This document shows positions 15,654-25,212 of a stretch of DNA of 64,000 bases, piece after piece. Each line of letters starts with the position of its first letter. Position 1 is the stretch's first letter. The notes under the pieces are model-generated. The model had not been told where the DNA came from. It searched no databases and saw nothing but the letters and a program-made list of their open reading frames with translations. The DNA is from Flavobacteriales bacterium (GTDB lineage: Bacteria > Bacteroidota > Bacteroidia > NS11-12g > UBA955), in assembly GCA_947463125.1 (NCBI GenBank), contig CANHQZ010000007.1, forward strand, positions 1 to 64,000. Reading direction: 5' to 3'. Made by a program: the position numbers and the translations under genes.

Positions 15654-15803
15654 TCAAAACAACGTGTAAATAAACGGTGCCATTGCAGAGCCACCGCCAA
15701 AAACCAATATTAATCCCATTATTAATAAAATGAGCACAACAGGCAGCAACCAGTACTTCTTGCGCTCCCTAAAAAACAACCACATGTCTTTAAAAAATTC
15801 CAT
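15654..15803 (-). CDS. DUF5989-family small membrane protein
   Basis: 49 codons with one membrane span. The N-terminus reads MEFFKDMWLFFRERKKYW, followed by a span of leucine, valine and isoleucine (about residues 19-35) and the C-terminal block SAMAPFIYTLF. The RERKKYW...APFIYTLF layout is that of DUF5989 proteins, which accompany carbamoyltransferases and SxtJ. It lies 6 bases after the carbamoyltransferase stop and 6 before sxtJ. Function unknown; a membrane partner or anchor for the carbamoyltransferase is possible. Confidence 0.82.
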   Translation of the reverse strand: MEFFKDMWLFFRERKKYWLLPVVLILLIMGLILVFGGGSAMAPFIYTLF

Positions 15804-15809
15804 ACTTTT

Positions 15810-17687
15810 TTAATCCTTTTTAAAATTTACCATCCATATTTCCTTATTCTCAAAGTCCGGCTGTTCTTCTTTTATGTAAATATAATCGTTTACAACAAGC
15901 ACATCCATATCCATGCTCATAAAACAACGGTAAGCATCAAATGGAGTGCATACAATCGGTTCACCCCGCACATTAAAACTGGTATTTACCAAAATAGGAG
16001 TGCCTGTGAGCGCATCAAATGCAGCGAGCAGTTTTTCAAACCGAGGATTTGTTTTACCACTTACGGTCTGCACCCTGGCTGAAAAATCAAGATGGGTGAC
16101 GGCCGGGATGGTGCTTCTTTGAAAATAAAGCCGGTCATAAAGTGCCATATTGAGATACCCCTTCGGCAACGCATGTCGCTGTTTGGGTTGCACCGGTGCC
16201 ACCAAAAGCATGTAAGGTGATTTTGAATGTAAATCAAACCAGTCACCGCACTTTGTTTCCGAAATGGCGGGAGCAAAAGGCCTGAAACCCTCCCTGTATT
16301 TTATCTTTAGGTTTAGCTTTTTTTGCATCTCCGGATTTCTGGGATCTGCAAGAATGCTTCGATTGCCCAATGCCCGCGGCCCAAACTCCATCCTGCCCTG
16401 AAACCAACCTACCACCTTGCCGTCTGCAATGTACGCAGCCACTTTTTCGCAAAGGGTATCTTCAGATTCATAGGGATGAAAGACCGCTTTTACTTTTCGC
16501 GACATGGCTAAAATTTCCTTTTCGGAAAAGGACGGTCCCAGGTAAGTGCCTGACATCCCATCGGGCATTTCGGGATTTCTGTTTTGGCTGAAAAAAATAT
16601 GATGGGCAGCCAATGCCGCGCCAACAGCACCTCCGGCATCACCGGAGGCCGGTTGAATGTAAATATCCTTGAAAAGCCCTGATTGCAACAGTTTTCCATT
16701 GGCTACGCAGTTCAGGGCTACACCACCTGCCATGCACAGATATTCGGAACCGGTAAGTCTTTTGGCCTCGGCAGCCATTTTTAACACAATCTTTTCAGTT
16801 ACCTGCTGTATGGCCAGGGCCAGGTTGCAATGGTGTTGCTCAAGGGGCTCCTCATCTTCTTTTCTGGGAAAACCAAACAGCTTCTCCCATTTTTTATGGT
16901 TCACCATCCGCAGGCCTGTTGCATAGTTGAAATATTGCTGGTTTAACTTCACAGAACCATCGTTGTAAATCTGTACGATTTCCTTTTCAATGGCTTCGGC
17001 AAATTTCCGTGTTTCTTCCGCCTCCGGATTGCCATAAGGCGCAAGGCCCATGAGTTTGTATTCCCCTGAGTTTACCATAAAACCCAGGTAATAGGTGAAT
17101 GCACTGTACAATAACCCCACAGAATCCGGAAAGTGAAGTGATTTTAACATCGTAATATCCTTTTCCCTACCATAGCAAATACTGGCAGTGCACCATTCGC
17201 CTACGCCATCAATGGTCAGTATGGCCGCATCCTTAAATGGTGAGGGATAAAAAGCGCTGGCAGCATGGGAAAGATGGTGCTCCGGAAACAAGAGTGTAAC
17301 ATTTTTTGAATCATATTTCCCTGCTACCTGTTTGAGTCCATGGTGTATTTCTCTTTTTAGAAACAACTTTTCGCGCAACCATACCGGCATGGCTTTCATA
17401 AACGACAAAAAGCCACGGGGTGCAAAATCATAGTAGGTCTGAAGCAGCCTTTCAAATTTTAAGAAGGGTTTGTCATAAAAAACAACCGCATCCAGCTCCT
17501 CCAGGGATAATCCTGTCTCTTCCAGGCAATACCGGATGGCTTCTATGGGGAAATCAGGGGTATGCTTGATGCGGGTAAAACGCTCTTCCTGTGCCGCTGC
17601 CAGTATTTTTCCGTCTACAGCAATCGCTGCTGCAGCATCATGGTAAAACGCGGATATTCCTAAAATTTTGGGCAATATGATTTTCAA
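15810..17687 (-). CDS. Carbamoyltransferase, NodU/CmcH family
   Basis: 625 residues, full length for the family. It has the N-terminal ASKHA-like domain (ILGISAFYHDAAAAIAVDG, QEERFTRIKH), the metal-binding HHLSHAASAFYPSPF, and the C-terminal YrdC/TobZ-like part with GRMEFGPRALGNRSIL and KYREGFRPFAPA. These enzymes use carbamoyl phosphate and ATP to make a carbamoyl adenylate and transfer the carbamoyl group to a hydroxyl of a sugar or other small molecule. The nearby polysaccharide genes make O-carbamoylation of a surface sugar likely, though the substrate cannot be read from sequence. Confidence 0.93.
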   Translation of the reverse strand: MKIILPKILGISAFYHDAAAAIAVDGKILAAAQEERFTRIKHTPDFPIEAIRYCLEETGLSLEELDAVVFYDKPFLKFERLLQTYYDFAPRGFLSFMKAMPVWLREKLFLKREIHHGLKQVAGKYDSKNVTLLFPEHHLSHAASAFYPSPFKDAAILTIDGVGEWCTASICYGREKDITMLKSLHFPDSVGLLYSAFTYYLGFMVNSGEYKLMGLAPYGNPEAEETRKFAEAIEKEIVQIYNDGSVKLNQQYFNYATGLRMVNHKKWEKLFGFPRKEDEEPLEQHHCNLALAIQQVTEKIVLKMAAEAKRLTGSEYLCMAGGVALNCVANGKLLQSGLFKDIYIQPASGDAGGAVGAALAAHHIFFSQNRNPEMPDGMSGTYLGPSFSEKEILAMSRKVKAVFHPYESEDTLCEKVAAYIADGKVVGWFQGRMEFGPRALGNRSILADPRNPEMQKKLNLKIKYREGFRPFAPAISETKCGDWFDLHSKSPYMLLVAPVQPKQRHALPKGYLNMALYDRLYFQRSTIPAVTHLDFSARVQTVSGKTNPRFEKLLAAFDALTGTPILVNTSFNVRGEPIVCTPFDAYRCFMSMDMDVLVVNDYIYIKEEQPDFENKEIWMVNFKKD

Positions 17688-17720
17688 TTAGAAAGGACAG
17701 GAAGCCCCTGCCTGAACCTT

Positions 17721-17748
17721 AACTATACACTGTCAACTATACACTGTA
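17721..17748. repeat. Two tandem 14-bp units before the carbamoyltransferase gene
   Basis: AACTATACACTGTC is followed directly by AACTATACACTGTA and a partial third copy. Short slippage-prone repeat; no role apparent. Confidence 0.8.
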
Positions 17749-17756
17749 AACTGCAT

Positions 17757-18722
17757 TTACTCCTCTTCTTCCACCACCCCCATGGCACTGAATTTTTCGA
17801 TGCGCTGTTTTACCAAATCATCGGTTTTCAGGGCTTTCAGGGCTTTCATTTCCTTAACGATGGCGGCTTTTACGTTTTTGTATGCCGTCTCCGGATCGTG
17901 GTGGGCGCCACCCATAGGCTCTGCAATGATGCCGTCAATAAGCTTGTTTTTCAGCATGTCTTCGGCACTGAGTTTCAGCGCGTCGGCTGCCAGTTCTTTC
18001 TTGTCCCAGGTGCGCCACAAAATGCTCGAGCAGCTTTCAGGAGAGATCACACTGTACCAGGTGTACTGCATCATCAGCACCTTGTCGCCCACACCAATGC
18101 CCAAAGCACCCCCGCTGGCGCCTTCCCCAATTACAATGCAAATAATGGGAACACTTAATGTGGCCATCTCAAACAGGTTTTTGGCGATGGCTTCGCCCTG
18201 TCCGCGCTCTTCGGCTTCCAGTCCGGGACTGGCACCGGGTGTATCAATGAAAGTGATGACAGGTTTATTAAACTTCTCAGCCAGTTTCATTAGGCGCAGG
18301 GCTTTGCGGTAACCCTCAGGATTGGGCATGCCAAAGTTGCGGTACTGACGCTGTTTGGTGTTGCGGCCCTTCTGCTGTCCTATAATCATGTAGGTTTCTC
18401 CGTCAATCTGACCGAAACCACCCACGATGGCCTTGTCATCCTTCACCTGGCGATCGCCGTGCAGTTCAATAAAGTTGGTAGCAATGTGCTCTATATAGTC
18501 CAGGGTATAAGGACGCTCCGGATGGCGGCTTATCTGCACCTTTTGCCAGCCGCTGAGGTTGCTGTATATGGCCTTTTGCGCCTCCTTGATTTTGGACTCC
18601 AGGGTCTGAATCATGTCGGTCATGTTCAGCTTGCCCTTTTCATGGGTATCTTTGGCCTTGGCCAGCTGTTCGTGGAGTTCAGCAATATCCTTTTCAAAAT
18701 CAAGCCACTGGGTTGTTGACAT
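17757..18722 (-). CDS. accA: Acetyl-CoA carboxylase carboxyltransferase subunit alpha
   Basis: 321 residues, standard length. Transfers the carboxyl group from carboxybiotin to acetyl-CoA to give malonyl-CoA for fatty acid synthesis, together with AccD (not in this window). Diagnostic blocks are [52 protein letters not shown] and [13 protein letters not shown]. The gene is read alone; TTACTTTG (18744-18751, minus strand) could be its -7 region but departs from the consensus. Confidence 0.97.
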   Translation of the reverse strand: MSTTQWLDFEKDIAELHEQLAKAKDTHEKGKLNMTDMIQTLESKIKEAQKAIYSNLSGWQKVQISRHPERPYTLDYIEHIATNFIELHGDRQVKDDKAIVGGFGQIDGETYMIIGQQKGRNTKQRQYRNFGMPNPEGYRKALRLMKLAEKFNKPVITFIDTPGASPGLEAEERGQGEAIAKNLFEMATLSVPIICIVIGEGASGGALGIGVGDKVLMMQYTWYSVISPESCSSILWRTWDKKELAADALKLSAEDMLKNKLIDGIIAEPMGGAHHDPETAYKNVKAAIVKEMKALKALKTDDLVKQRIEKFSAMGVVEEEE

Positions 18723-18816
18723 AGTTGTTTAGAATTAACACTGCAAAGTAAAGCAAGCATGATATAAATTCCATATCTGCCCTTCTTTTGTTGTAATTAT
18801 TTGGTTTCCCCTGCTG

Positions 18817-18824
18817 TATCTTCG
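18817..18824 (+). promoter_or_regulatory. -7 box TATCTTCG for the gene at 18829
   Basis: One change from TAnnTTTG, five bases before the ATG; TTG at 18791 gives a loose 23-base -33 spacing. Confidence 0.45.
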
Positions 18825-18828
18825 CTTC

Positions 18829-19308
18829 ATGGTTCGTATCTTCTGGAATCTTGTGCTGATAGCAGCCGGAATTTTTGCCTTGTATTATTTCAAAATATGG
18901 CCTTTCAAAGAGAATGTGGCCGGTATTGATTATTTAACAGCAAAATATTGCGGGAAAAAAGACGCACCCCGCGAAACTGCCATTTGTGACTGCATCGTGC
19001 GCAGTGCCGAAATGGATATGAAAAACCGTTTTAACGAAAAAGAATACACCGAAATACAGGAAGACAGGGCCAAATCGGCCTATGCCCTGCAAAAAAGCAT
19101 ACACGCCATACGCCCGGAGATTGACCGCTGCTTGCGTGAACAAGGACAGGAAGCAGCCTGGAATCAATTTATGAGTGACCTGAGCACCCTGGATGAACCC
19201 CTGCTGAAAAAAGCCAAATCGGCTTTGGACAGCGGTGCCGTTAAACTCAAGGAACTCTGGAAAGACCACGCGGCGGAGAAAGCCGGAATTGATGCACGGT
19301 ATAAGTGA
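18829..19308 (+). CDS. Small membrane-anchored protein of unknown function
   Basis: 159 residues. One hydrophobic span near the N-terminus (about 5-22, LVLIAAGIFALYYF) is followed by a hydrophilic, mostly helical domain with four cysteines (CGKKD, CDCIV, DRCLRE). It may be anchored by an uncleaved signal with the rest in the periplasm. I recognise no family. It is divergently transcribed from accA and has its own candidate -7 box five bases upstream; no partner gene follows on the same strand. Confidence 0.65.
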   Translation: MVRIFWNLVLIAAGIFALYYFKIWPFKENVAGIDYLTAKYCGKKDAPRETAICDCIVRSAEMDMKNRFNEKEYTEIQEDRAKSAYALQKSIHAIRPEIDRCLREQGQEAAWNQFMSDLSTLDEPLLKKAKSALDSGAVKLKELWKDHAAEKAGIDARYK

Positions 19309-19476
19309 TGTTTGTGGTCTTTTAGTTTAATTGTTTATTGGTTTAGTTGTAAATGCTCCTTCAGACTTTCTGCGCAGCCTTACGACGGAGAACCACTTTT
19401 TCAAAAGCAAGATAAACTTTTGACTCCTAACGCTAAACTTCTAACTAAAACTCCACACTGTTAACCAGTTAGTGAG

Positions 19477-20463
19477 TTAGTTTTTGTATTTCCCAAAATC
19501 CTTGTGGTGCGCCTCTTCATACAGTCGCTCTTTGGATAAACTGCGGAAATAATCATAGGTAATGCGCAAGCCTTCCGCACGGTTTATTTTAGGCTCCCAG
19601 CCCAGAATGCTGCGGGCACGGGTAATGTCCGGCTGTCTTTGTTTAGGATCATCAACCGGGAGCGGCTTGTACACCACTTTCTGGTCGGTTCCGGTGAGCT
19701 TTATGATTTCCTCCGCAAATTCGGCAATGGTAATCTCATCCGGATTGCCAACATTCACAGGATAGGCGTAATCGCTCAGCAACAGGCGGTAAATTCCCTC
19801 TACCAAATCATCTACATAACAAAAACTGCGGGTCTGGCTTCCGTCACCAAATATGGTAAGATCTTCGCCGCGCAGGGCTTGTCCGATAAATGCCGGCAAC
19901 ACACGACCATCATTCAGTCGCATGCGCGGACCGTAGGTATTAAATATGCGCACAATGCGCGTTTCCACCCCATGATAGGTGTGATAGGCCATGGTAATGG
20001 CTTCCTGAAAACGTTTGGCTTCGTCATAAACTCCGCGCGGTCCGATGGGATTTACATTGCCCCAGTAATCTTCATTCTGCGGATGAACCGTTGGATCTCC
20101 ATAAACCTCGCTGGTACTGGCTACCAGAATGCGCGCACCCTTGCTTTTGGCAAGACCCAGCAAATTGTGTGTACCGAGCGAGCCCACTTTCAGAGTTTGA
20201 ATGGGAATCTTAAGGTAATCAATCGGGCTGGCCGGACTGGCAAAGTGCAGGATATAATCCAGCTGCCCGGGCACATGCACAAATTTGCTTACATCATGGT
20301 TGTAAAACTCAAATTCCTTGAGGGCAAATAAGTGTTCAATGTTGCGCAAATCTCCGGTAATCAGGTTATCCATGCCGATAACATGGTAACCTTCTTTAAT
20401 AAAGCGATCGCAAAGGTGCGAACCCAGAAAACCGGCCGCACCGGTTATCAAAACGCGTTTCAT
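19477..20463 (-). CDS. UDP-glucuronate decarboxylase (UDP-xylose synthase)
   Basis: 328-residue extended SDR enzyme. [13 protein letters not shown] is the NAD-binding loop; [20 protein letters not shown] and [10 protein letters not shown] are typical of UXS decarboxylases; [14 protein letters not shown] carries the YxxxK catalytic pair. It converts UDP-glucuronate to UDP-xylose, or to the 4-keto pentose in some relatives. Its start overlaps the ugd stop by 4 bases, and ugd supplies its substrate, so the two form a two-step route from UDP-glucose. Confidence 0.93.
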   Translation of the reverse strand: MKRVLITGAAGFLGSHLCDRFIKEGYHVIGMDNLITGDLRNIEHLFALKEFEFYNHDVSKFVHVPGQLDYILHFASPASPIDYLKIPIQTLKVGSLGTHNLLGLAKSKGARILVASTSEVYGDPTVHPQNEDYWGNVNPIGPRGVYDEAKRFQEAITMAYHTYHGVETRIVRIFNTYGPRMRLNDGRVLPAFIGQALRGEDLTIFGDGSQTRSFCYVDDLVEGIYRLLLSDYAYPVNVGNPDEITIAEFAEEIIKLTGTDQKVVYKPLPVDDPKQRQPDITRARSILGWEPKINRAEGLRITYDYFRSLSKERLYEEAHHKDFGKYKN

Positions 20464-21776
20464 GCGGGGTGAATGTCCTCCCGGCCAATGCTCACATAGC
20501 GATACCCATGTTTGCGCATGGTTTCGGTTTCAAATACGTTTCTTCCGTCAAATATCACTTTGGATTTTAAGGCTGCTCCGAGTTTGTTAAAATCCGGTGT
20601 TCTGAATTCGGGCCACTCGGTGGCAATAATCAGAAAATCGGCACCCTGAACGGCGTCATACGGATTTTCACAGAAGCGAATATCCTCACCCAGCAAAGCT
20701 TTCACATTGGGCATGGCTTCGGGATCGTAGGCATTCACCTCAACCCCTTGGGCGCGCAACTCAGCAATGATTTCAAGGGCCGGCGCCTCACGTATATCGT
20801 CTGTATTCGGCTTGAAGGCCAGTCCCCAGATGGCTGCCGTTTTTCCCTGCAGTGTCGTTCCGTACTCTTTGCGGATTTTGTCCACCAGCAAGCGTTTCTG
20901 GGCTGCATTTACTTTCTCAACAGCATTGAGAATTTCGAATGGGTATTTCACCTCAGAAGCCGAATGGATAAGGGCCTTCACATCCTTGGGAAAGCAAGAT
21001 CCGCCGTAACCAATTCCGGGAAACAAAAACCGCTTTCCGATTCTGTCATCCGAGCCAATGCCCTTGCGCACCATATCCACATCGGCACCCAGCAGTTCGC
21101 ACAGGCGCGATATTTCATTCATGAACGAGATTTTGGTGGCCAGAAAACTGTTGGCGGCGTACTTGGTCAGCTCAGCGCTGCGGGTATCCATAAACAATAC
21201 CGGATTTCCCTGACGCACATACGGAGCATACAGTTCGTTCATCACTTCGCGGGCACGGGCACTTTCAGCGCCAATTACCACGCGGTCGGGTTTCATGAAG
21301 TCTTCCACGGCCACACCTTCCCGCAAAAATTCAGGATTGGAAACCACGTCAAACTCGCCCTTATAGTTTTTGGCAACAGCTGCTTTTACTTTATCGGCGG
21401 TGCCTACCGGAACGGTACTTTTGTCCACGATAACCTTGTAATCGGTCATCATTTGACCCAGCTGGTCGGCCACGTGAAGCACGTAGCTTAGGTCGGCGCT
21501 ACCATCTTCGCCGGGAGGGGTTGGCAATGCCAGAAAAATCACGAGTGAATCCTGAATGGCTTCTTTCAGGTTGGTGGTAAATTTCAACCTGCCTTCCTTG
21601 AGGTTTCTTTTGAAAATTACTTCCAGTCCAGGTTCGTAAATGGTAATCTGCCCTGAGGCAAGTTTCTCTACTTTTTGGTTGTCGATATCTACACAGATAA
21701 CGTTGTTGCCGGTTTCGGCAAAACAGGTGCCGCTTACCAGGCCCACGTATCCGGTTCCTATGACTGCTATATTCAT
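20460..21776 (-). CDS. ugd: UDP-glucose 6-dehydrogenase
   Basis: 438 residues. Oxidises UDP-glucose to UDP-glucuronate with two NAD+. N-terminal [17 protein letters not shown] binds NAD; the catalytic cysteine lies in [28 protein letters not shown]-type block [16 protein letters not shown] begins the C-terminal UDP-binding domain. It overlaps both neighbours by four bases, placing it in the middle of a three-gene UDP-sugar operon. Confidence 0.97.
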   Translation of the reverse strand: MNIAVIGTGYVGLVSGTCFAETGNNVICVDIDNQKVEKLASGQITIYEPGLEVIFKRNLKEGRLKFTTNLKEAIQDSLVIFLALPTPPGEDGSADLSYVLHVADQLGQMMTDYKVIVDKSTVPVGTADKVKAAVAKNYKGEFDVVSNPEFLREGVAVEDFMKPDRVVIGAESARAREVMNELYAPYVRQGNPVLFMDTRSAELTKYAANSFLATKISFMNEISRLCELLGADVDMVRKGIGSDDRIGKRFLFPGIGYGGSCFPKDVKALIHSASEVKYPFEILNAVEKVNAAQKRLLVDKIRKEYGTTLQGKTAAIWGLAFKPNTDDIREAPALEIIAELRAQGVEVNAYDPEAMPNVKALLGEDIRFCENPYDAVQGADFLIIATEWPEFRTPDFNKLGAALKSKVIFDGRNVFETETMRKHGYRYVSIGREDIHPA

Positions 21777-22900
21777 GCTTGAGTGCTAAAGTAATGTTTA
21801 ATGGTTGAGATAATATATTCGAGTTGTTCGTTGTCCATGTCCGTTCCCATGGGCAAAGCCATGATTCTGTCGCACAAATGCTCCGTAACGGGCAGGTTAA
21901 TATCCTGTCTGTATGCTGCCTGTTTGTACAATGGCAAAGGGTAATAAATCATGCTGGGAATGCCGTTATTTTTCAGGTATTCCTGCAAACCGCTGCGCAT
22001 TTCAGGGGTTTCGAGCACCATACAGTACTGGTGAAACACATGTGTGCTGTTCTCTGCCCTTGCGGGAATCTGGATTTGGGGAATGGAACCCAGTTCTCTG
22101 TCGTAGTAAGCGGCGGCTGTTTGTCTTTCCGAAGCAAACCCATCCAGCTTTCTGAGCTTCACGCGAAGAATGGCTGCCTGCAATGTATCCAGCCTGCTGT
22201 TCATCCCAATAACCTCATGGTGGTACTTTACCGACTGACCATGATTGGCTATCATTTTGCAGCGTTTGGCCAAATTCTCATCGTTGGTAACGATGGCTCC
22301 TCCATCGCCGTAGCATCCAAGGTTTTTACTGGGGAAAAATGAGGTTGTACTCACATGCCCCATACTCCCTGATTTGGCTTTTTTGCCATCGGCAAAAGTG
22401 TAAACCGATCCTATCGCCTGTGCATTGTCTTCCAGCACATAGAGATTGTGTTTTTGCGCCAGCGCTAGAATGGAATCCATGGGAGCATTCTGCCCAAAAA
22501 GATGCACCGGAGCCAGTACGCCGGTATTGGATGTAATGCGTTTTTCGGCGTCCTCCACATTTATGAGGTATGTGTGAGGATCCACATCGCAAAAAACGGG
22601 TTTTAAGCCTGTCAGATAGCACATTTCAGCTATGGCTGCATAAGAAAAACCTGGTGTTATAACCTCGCTTCCCGGGGGCAAGTCCATAGCCATTAGGGCA
22701 ATCTGAATGGCATCGGTACCATTGCCACATGCAATGGCATGGGCCGATTCATGGTATGCGGCCAGCTCTTTCTCAAAGTCTTTCACATCCTGTCCGCCGA
22801 TGAAATCCGTACGCTCCAGCACGGCTGCCATGGCCGCATCAATTTCGTCTTTAAGGCGCAAATATTGCGCGTACAGATCGAGCATTTTTACAGAACGCAT
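21773..22900 (-). CDS. DegT/DnrJ/EryC1/StrS sugar aminotransferase
   Basis: 375 residues, PLP fold type I. GNGTDAIQIALMAM, TPGFSYAAIAEM, VLEDNAQAIGS and SFFPSKNLGCYGDGGA (PLP lysine in PSKN) define the family, and GMNSRLDTLQAAIL is the usual dimer-contact block. Sequence style is close to WbpE/WlbC-type enzymes that aminate 3-keto UDP-sugars, but the exact substrate cannot be assigned. As first gene before ugd and the decarboxylase it probably acts on a UDP-uronate or UDP-pentose derivative. A second ATG five codons in (MLDLYAQY) is a possible start. Confidence 0.9.
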   Translation of the reverse strand: MRSVKMLDLYAQYLRLKDEIDAAMAAVLERTDFIGGQDVKDFEKELAAYHESAHAIACGNGTDAIQIALMAMDLPPGSEVITPGFSYAAIAEMCYLTGLKPVFCDVDPHTYLINVEDAEKRITSNTGVLAPVHLFGQNAPMDSILALAQKHNLYVLEDNAQAIGSVYTFADGKKAKSGSMGHVSTTSFFPSKNLGCYGDGGAIVTNDENLAKRCKMIANHGQSVKYHHEVIGMNSRLDTLQAAILRVKLRKLDGFASERQTAAAYYDRELGSIPQIQIPARAENSTHVFHQYCMVLETPEMRSGLQEYLKNNGIPSMIYYPLPLYKQAAYRQDINLPVTEHLCDRIMALPMGTDMDNEQLEYIISTIKHYFSTQA

Positions 22901-22919
22901 GCCGGGAATAGATTTTTTG

Positions 22920-22927
22920 CAAAGATA
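22920..22927 (-). promoter_or_regulatory. -7 box TATCTTTG of the UDP-sugar operon
   Basis: Exact TAnnTTTG on the minus strand, 19 bases before the aminotransferase ATG. Confidence 0.6.
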
Positions 22928-23016
22928 CAGTCCTCAGGTAAAATTCACCCCACAGCCAATTAATTTAAAACCATGTTAAATAATCGGAAAAATCCATATA
23001 AATAGCCCTGTTTTTC

Positions 23017-23047
23017 TTGCAAAATGAAAACCAAAAAGGTAGATTTG
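23017..23047 (+). promoter_or_regulatory. Promoter of the citrate synthase gene
   Basis: TTG (23017-23019), 20-base spacer, TAGATTTG (23040-23047); the spacing fits the Bacteroidota -33/-7 pattern. The leader to the ATG at 23076 is about 20 bases. Confidence 0.65.
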
Positions 23048-23075
23048 CGGTTAATAAAAGCGAAGCCATAAAAAG

Positions 23076-24368
23076 ATGTCTGAAACTGCGAAAATCATCC
23101 TGGAAGGAAAAGAGTATGAGTTGCCTGTAATCACAGGTTCTGAAGGTGAAAAAGCCATTGATATTGCCAAATTGAGAGACCTTACGGGTTACATCACCCT
23201 GGATATCGGCTACAAAAACACAGGAGCCACCACCAGCGCTATCACCTTTCTGGATGGGGAGCTTGGCATACTTCGCCACCGCGGCTATTCCATCGAAGAC
23301 CTGGCCGAAAAAGCCAGTTTTCTGGAAGTAGCGTACCTGCTGCTGCACGGCGATTTGCCCAACAAAACCCAGTTTCATGAGTTTGACGAATCCATACGTG
23401 AACACACACTCGTTAATGAAGGTCTGGAAGGCATGTTCAAGGCATTCCCTACCGGCTCTCACCCGATGGGGCAGCTCAGCAGTATGGTTAGCGCCCTGAG
23501 CCTTTTCTATCCGAAAAGCCTGAACCCAAACCGTCCGGAAGATGCGGTAAACCGCACCGTGCTTCGCTTGCTGGCCAAAATGCCAACCATCTGCGCCATG
23601 ATTTACAAAAAGCGCAGCGGACACCCGATTGTTTACCCAAAAAACAACCTCGACTACGTAACCAATTACCTGAACATGACCTTTGGTCAGGTAACCATGG
23701 ATCACTACCATCCCGACCCTGTGGTGGTTGATGCCATGAATAAACTGCTCATTCTGCACGCCGACCACGAACAAAACTGCAGTGCCAGCACCGTTCGTAT
23801 GGTGGGCAGCAGCCAGGCTAACCTGTATTCAAGCATCGGCGCCGGTATCAACGCCCTGTGGGGTCCGCTGCACGGCGGTGCCAACCAGGAAGTGCTGGAA
23901 ATGCTGGAGCTAATCCGTCAGGATGGCGGCGATGTGCAGAAGTGGGTAAACAAAGCCAAAGACAAAAACGACAATTTCCGTTTGATGGGCTTCGGTCACC
24001 GCGTGTACAAGAATTTCGATCCCCGCGCCAAAATCATCAAGAAAACCTGCGATGATGTGCTGAACAAGTTGGGCGTGCACGATCCCGTACTGGAGATTGC
24101 CAAAAAGCTGGAAGAAGCGGCCCTCACCGATCCGTATTTCGTGGAGCGCAAGTTGTATCCCAACGTGGATTTCTACAGCGGAATCATCTACCGCGCCATG
24201 GGCTTCCCCACCGATTTCTTCACCGTGCTGTTTGCTTTGGGTCGTCTGCCCGGCTGGATCAGCCAGTGGCAGGAAATGCGCAGGGAAAAACAACCCATCG
24301 CGCGTCCACGCCAGATTTATGTGGGCGAAGAACCCCGCCAGTTCAAGTTTATGCAGGACAGGGATTAA
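23076..24368 (+). CDS. gltA: Citrate synthase (type II, long form)
   Basis: 430 residues, the usual length of hexameric Gram-negative citrate synthases. Condenses oxaloacetate with acetyl-CoA at the entry of the TCA cycle. Catalytic blocks visible are LLILHADHEQNCSASTVR (His of the active site), LWGPLHGGANQEVLEML, MGFGHRVYKNFDPRA and YSGIIYRAMGFP with the conserved region of the catalytic Asp. Monocistronic, with its own promoter and a terminator shared with the convergent gene. Confidence 0.98.
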   Translation: MSETAKIILEGKEYELPVITGSEGEKAIDIAKLRDLTGYITLDIGYKNTGATTSAITFLDGELGILRHRGYSIEDLAEKASFLEVAYLLLHGDLPNKTQFHEFDESIREHTLVNEGLEGMFKAFPTGSHPMGQLSSMVSALSLFYPKSLNPNRPEDAVNRTVLRLLAKMPTICAMIYKKRSGHPIVYPKNNLDYVTNYLNMTFGQVTMDHYHPDPVVVDAMNKLLILHADHEQNCSASTVRMVGSSQANLYSSIGAGINALWGPLHGGANQEVLEMLELIRQDGGDVQKWVNKAKDKNDNFRLMGFGHRVYKNFDPRAKIIKKTCDDVLNKLGVHDPVLEIAKKLEEAALTDPYFVERKLYPNVDFYSGIIYRAMGFPTDFFTVLFALGRLPGWISQWQEMRREKQPIARPRQIYVGEEPRQFKFMQDRD

Positions 24369-24390
24369 TTCCTATTCAAAATATAAAAAA

Positions 24391-24415
24391 AGGCGGCCTG
24401 AAGGTCGCCTTTTTT
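24391..24415. terminator. Bidirectional terminator between gltA and the GatB/YqeY gene
   Basis: Stem AGGCGGCC/GGTCGCCT with loop TGAA, flanked by an A-run on the left and a T-run on the right, so it can act on both strands. Confidence 0.85.
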
Positions 24416-24433
24416 ATTTAATAAATTGCGGTA

Positions 24434-24874
24434 TCAGCTAAGCAGTCTCTTTACCGTCTCACTAATGAGTTTCCCATCCGCCACGCCCGCCATAGCTTTC
24501 ATGGCTGCGGGCATCACCTTGCCCAGGTCTTTCATGCCTTCGGCACCGGTTTCGGCAATGATGGCTTTGATTCGGGCTTCAATGTCGGCTTCGCTCAGCT
24601 GTGCGGGTAAAAAGGTTTCAATGATAACCAGTTCTTCCTTTTCCCTATCGGCCAGATCCTGACGGCCTTCCTTTTCAAAAATCTCAATGCTGTCTTTGCG
24701 CTGCTTGGCCATTTTTTGCAGGGCTTTTACGCGGTCTTCATCCGAAACACTGCCCCCCGCCGTATCCAGCAGCAAAAATGCACTTTTAATATTGCGCAGG
24801 GCGCGCAAACGTACCTCATCACGGGCCTTCATGGCCTCTTTGATGCCTTCGTTGATTTGTTCAGCTAAATTCAT
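24434..24874 (-). CDS. GatB/YqeY domain protein
   Basis: 146 residues, all-helical YqeY family related to the tail domain of GatB (aspartyl/glutamyl-tRNA amidotransferase subunit B). LAEQINEGIKEAMKARDEVR, VKALQKMAKQRKDSIEIF and GAEGMKDLGKVMPAAMKAM are the conserved blocks, the last containing the GxxxxKDxGKVM motif. The precise role of free-standing YqeY proteins is not known; tRNA-related function is usually supposed. Single gene with a perfect -7 box five bases before its ATG. Confidence 0.93.
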   Translation of the reverse strand: MNLAEQINEGIKEAMKARDEVRLRALRNIKSAFLLLDTAGGSVSDEDRVKALQKMAKQRKDSIEIFEKEGRQDLADREKEELVIIETFLPAQLSEADIEARIKAIIAETGAEGMKDLGKVMPAAMKAMAGVADGKLISETVKRLLS

Positions 24875-24878
24875 GGAG

Positions 24879-24886
24879 CAAAGTTA
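24879..24886 (-). promoter_or_regulatory. -7 box TAACTTTG of the GatB/YqeY gene
   Basis: Matches TAnnTTTG exactly, five bases from the start codon on the minus strand. Confidence 0.6.
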
Positions 24887-24944
24887 CTACACGTAAAAGG
24901 GATGTAATAACCAAATGCACAAGGCAAAGCTGAATTTATTTTTA

Positions 24945-24972
24945 TTGAACATATAAATAAGCATGTATTTTG
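24945..24972 (+). promoter_or_regulatory. Candidate promoter of the lipoprotein pair
   Basis: TTG (24945-24947), 18 bases, then TATTTTG (24966-24972), which lacks one base of the TAnnTTTG consensus. Twelve bases before the ATG at 24985. Confidence 0.45.
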
Positions 24973-24984
24973 CGTTCTCTCAAT

Positions 24985-25212
24985 ATGCGCAGTGTATATA
25001 TCCTTTTGCTCACAACCCTTTCGGGCAACTTGCTCCAAAGCTGCGGCATCAATAATTATTTCAAAGCCAAAAAGCTGCGTGAGGCAATAGCTACAGAAGA
25101 TAAAAGAACCGAAAACCTGATTAAAAAAAGAGATGCGGAAAAGGCAAAACTTCAGGTAATAAAAGATAGTGCCCAACGCTACCGGCAGTTGCTGAAAGGA
25201 GCACAGCGATGA
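24985..25212 (+). CDS. Small lipoprotein with coiled-coil body
   Basis: 75 residues. The signal peptide MRSVYILLLTTLSGNLLQSC ends in the lipobox LQSC, so the mature protein should be a lipid-anchored peptide of about 56 residues. The rest is charged and helical (KLREAIATEDKRTENLIKKR). A TTG start five codons upstream is possible but would place extra charged residues before the signal. It overlaps the CAP-domain lipoprotein gene by four bases, so the two are likely partners at the envelope. No family recognised. Confidence 0.68.
   Translation: MRSVYILLLTTLSGNLLQSCGINNYFKAKKLREAIATEDKRTENLIKKRDAEKAKLQVIKDSAQRYRQLLKGAQR

Noticed and set aside
17721-17748. Short tandem repeat as a possible CRISPR remnant
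   Set aside because: Units are adjacent with no spacers, only two and a half copies, and no cas genes are present.
22965-23774. 269-codon open frame antisense to gltA
   Set aside because: It mirrors a clear citrate synthase gene, has no family signal, and its length follows from the codon bias of the other strand.
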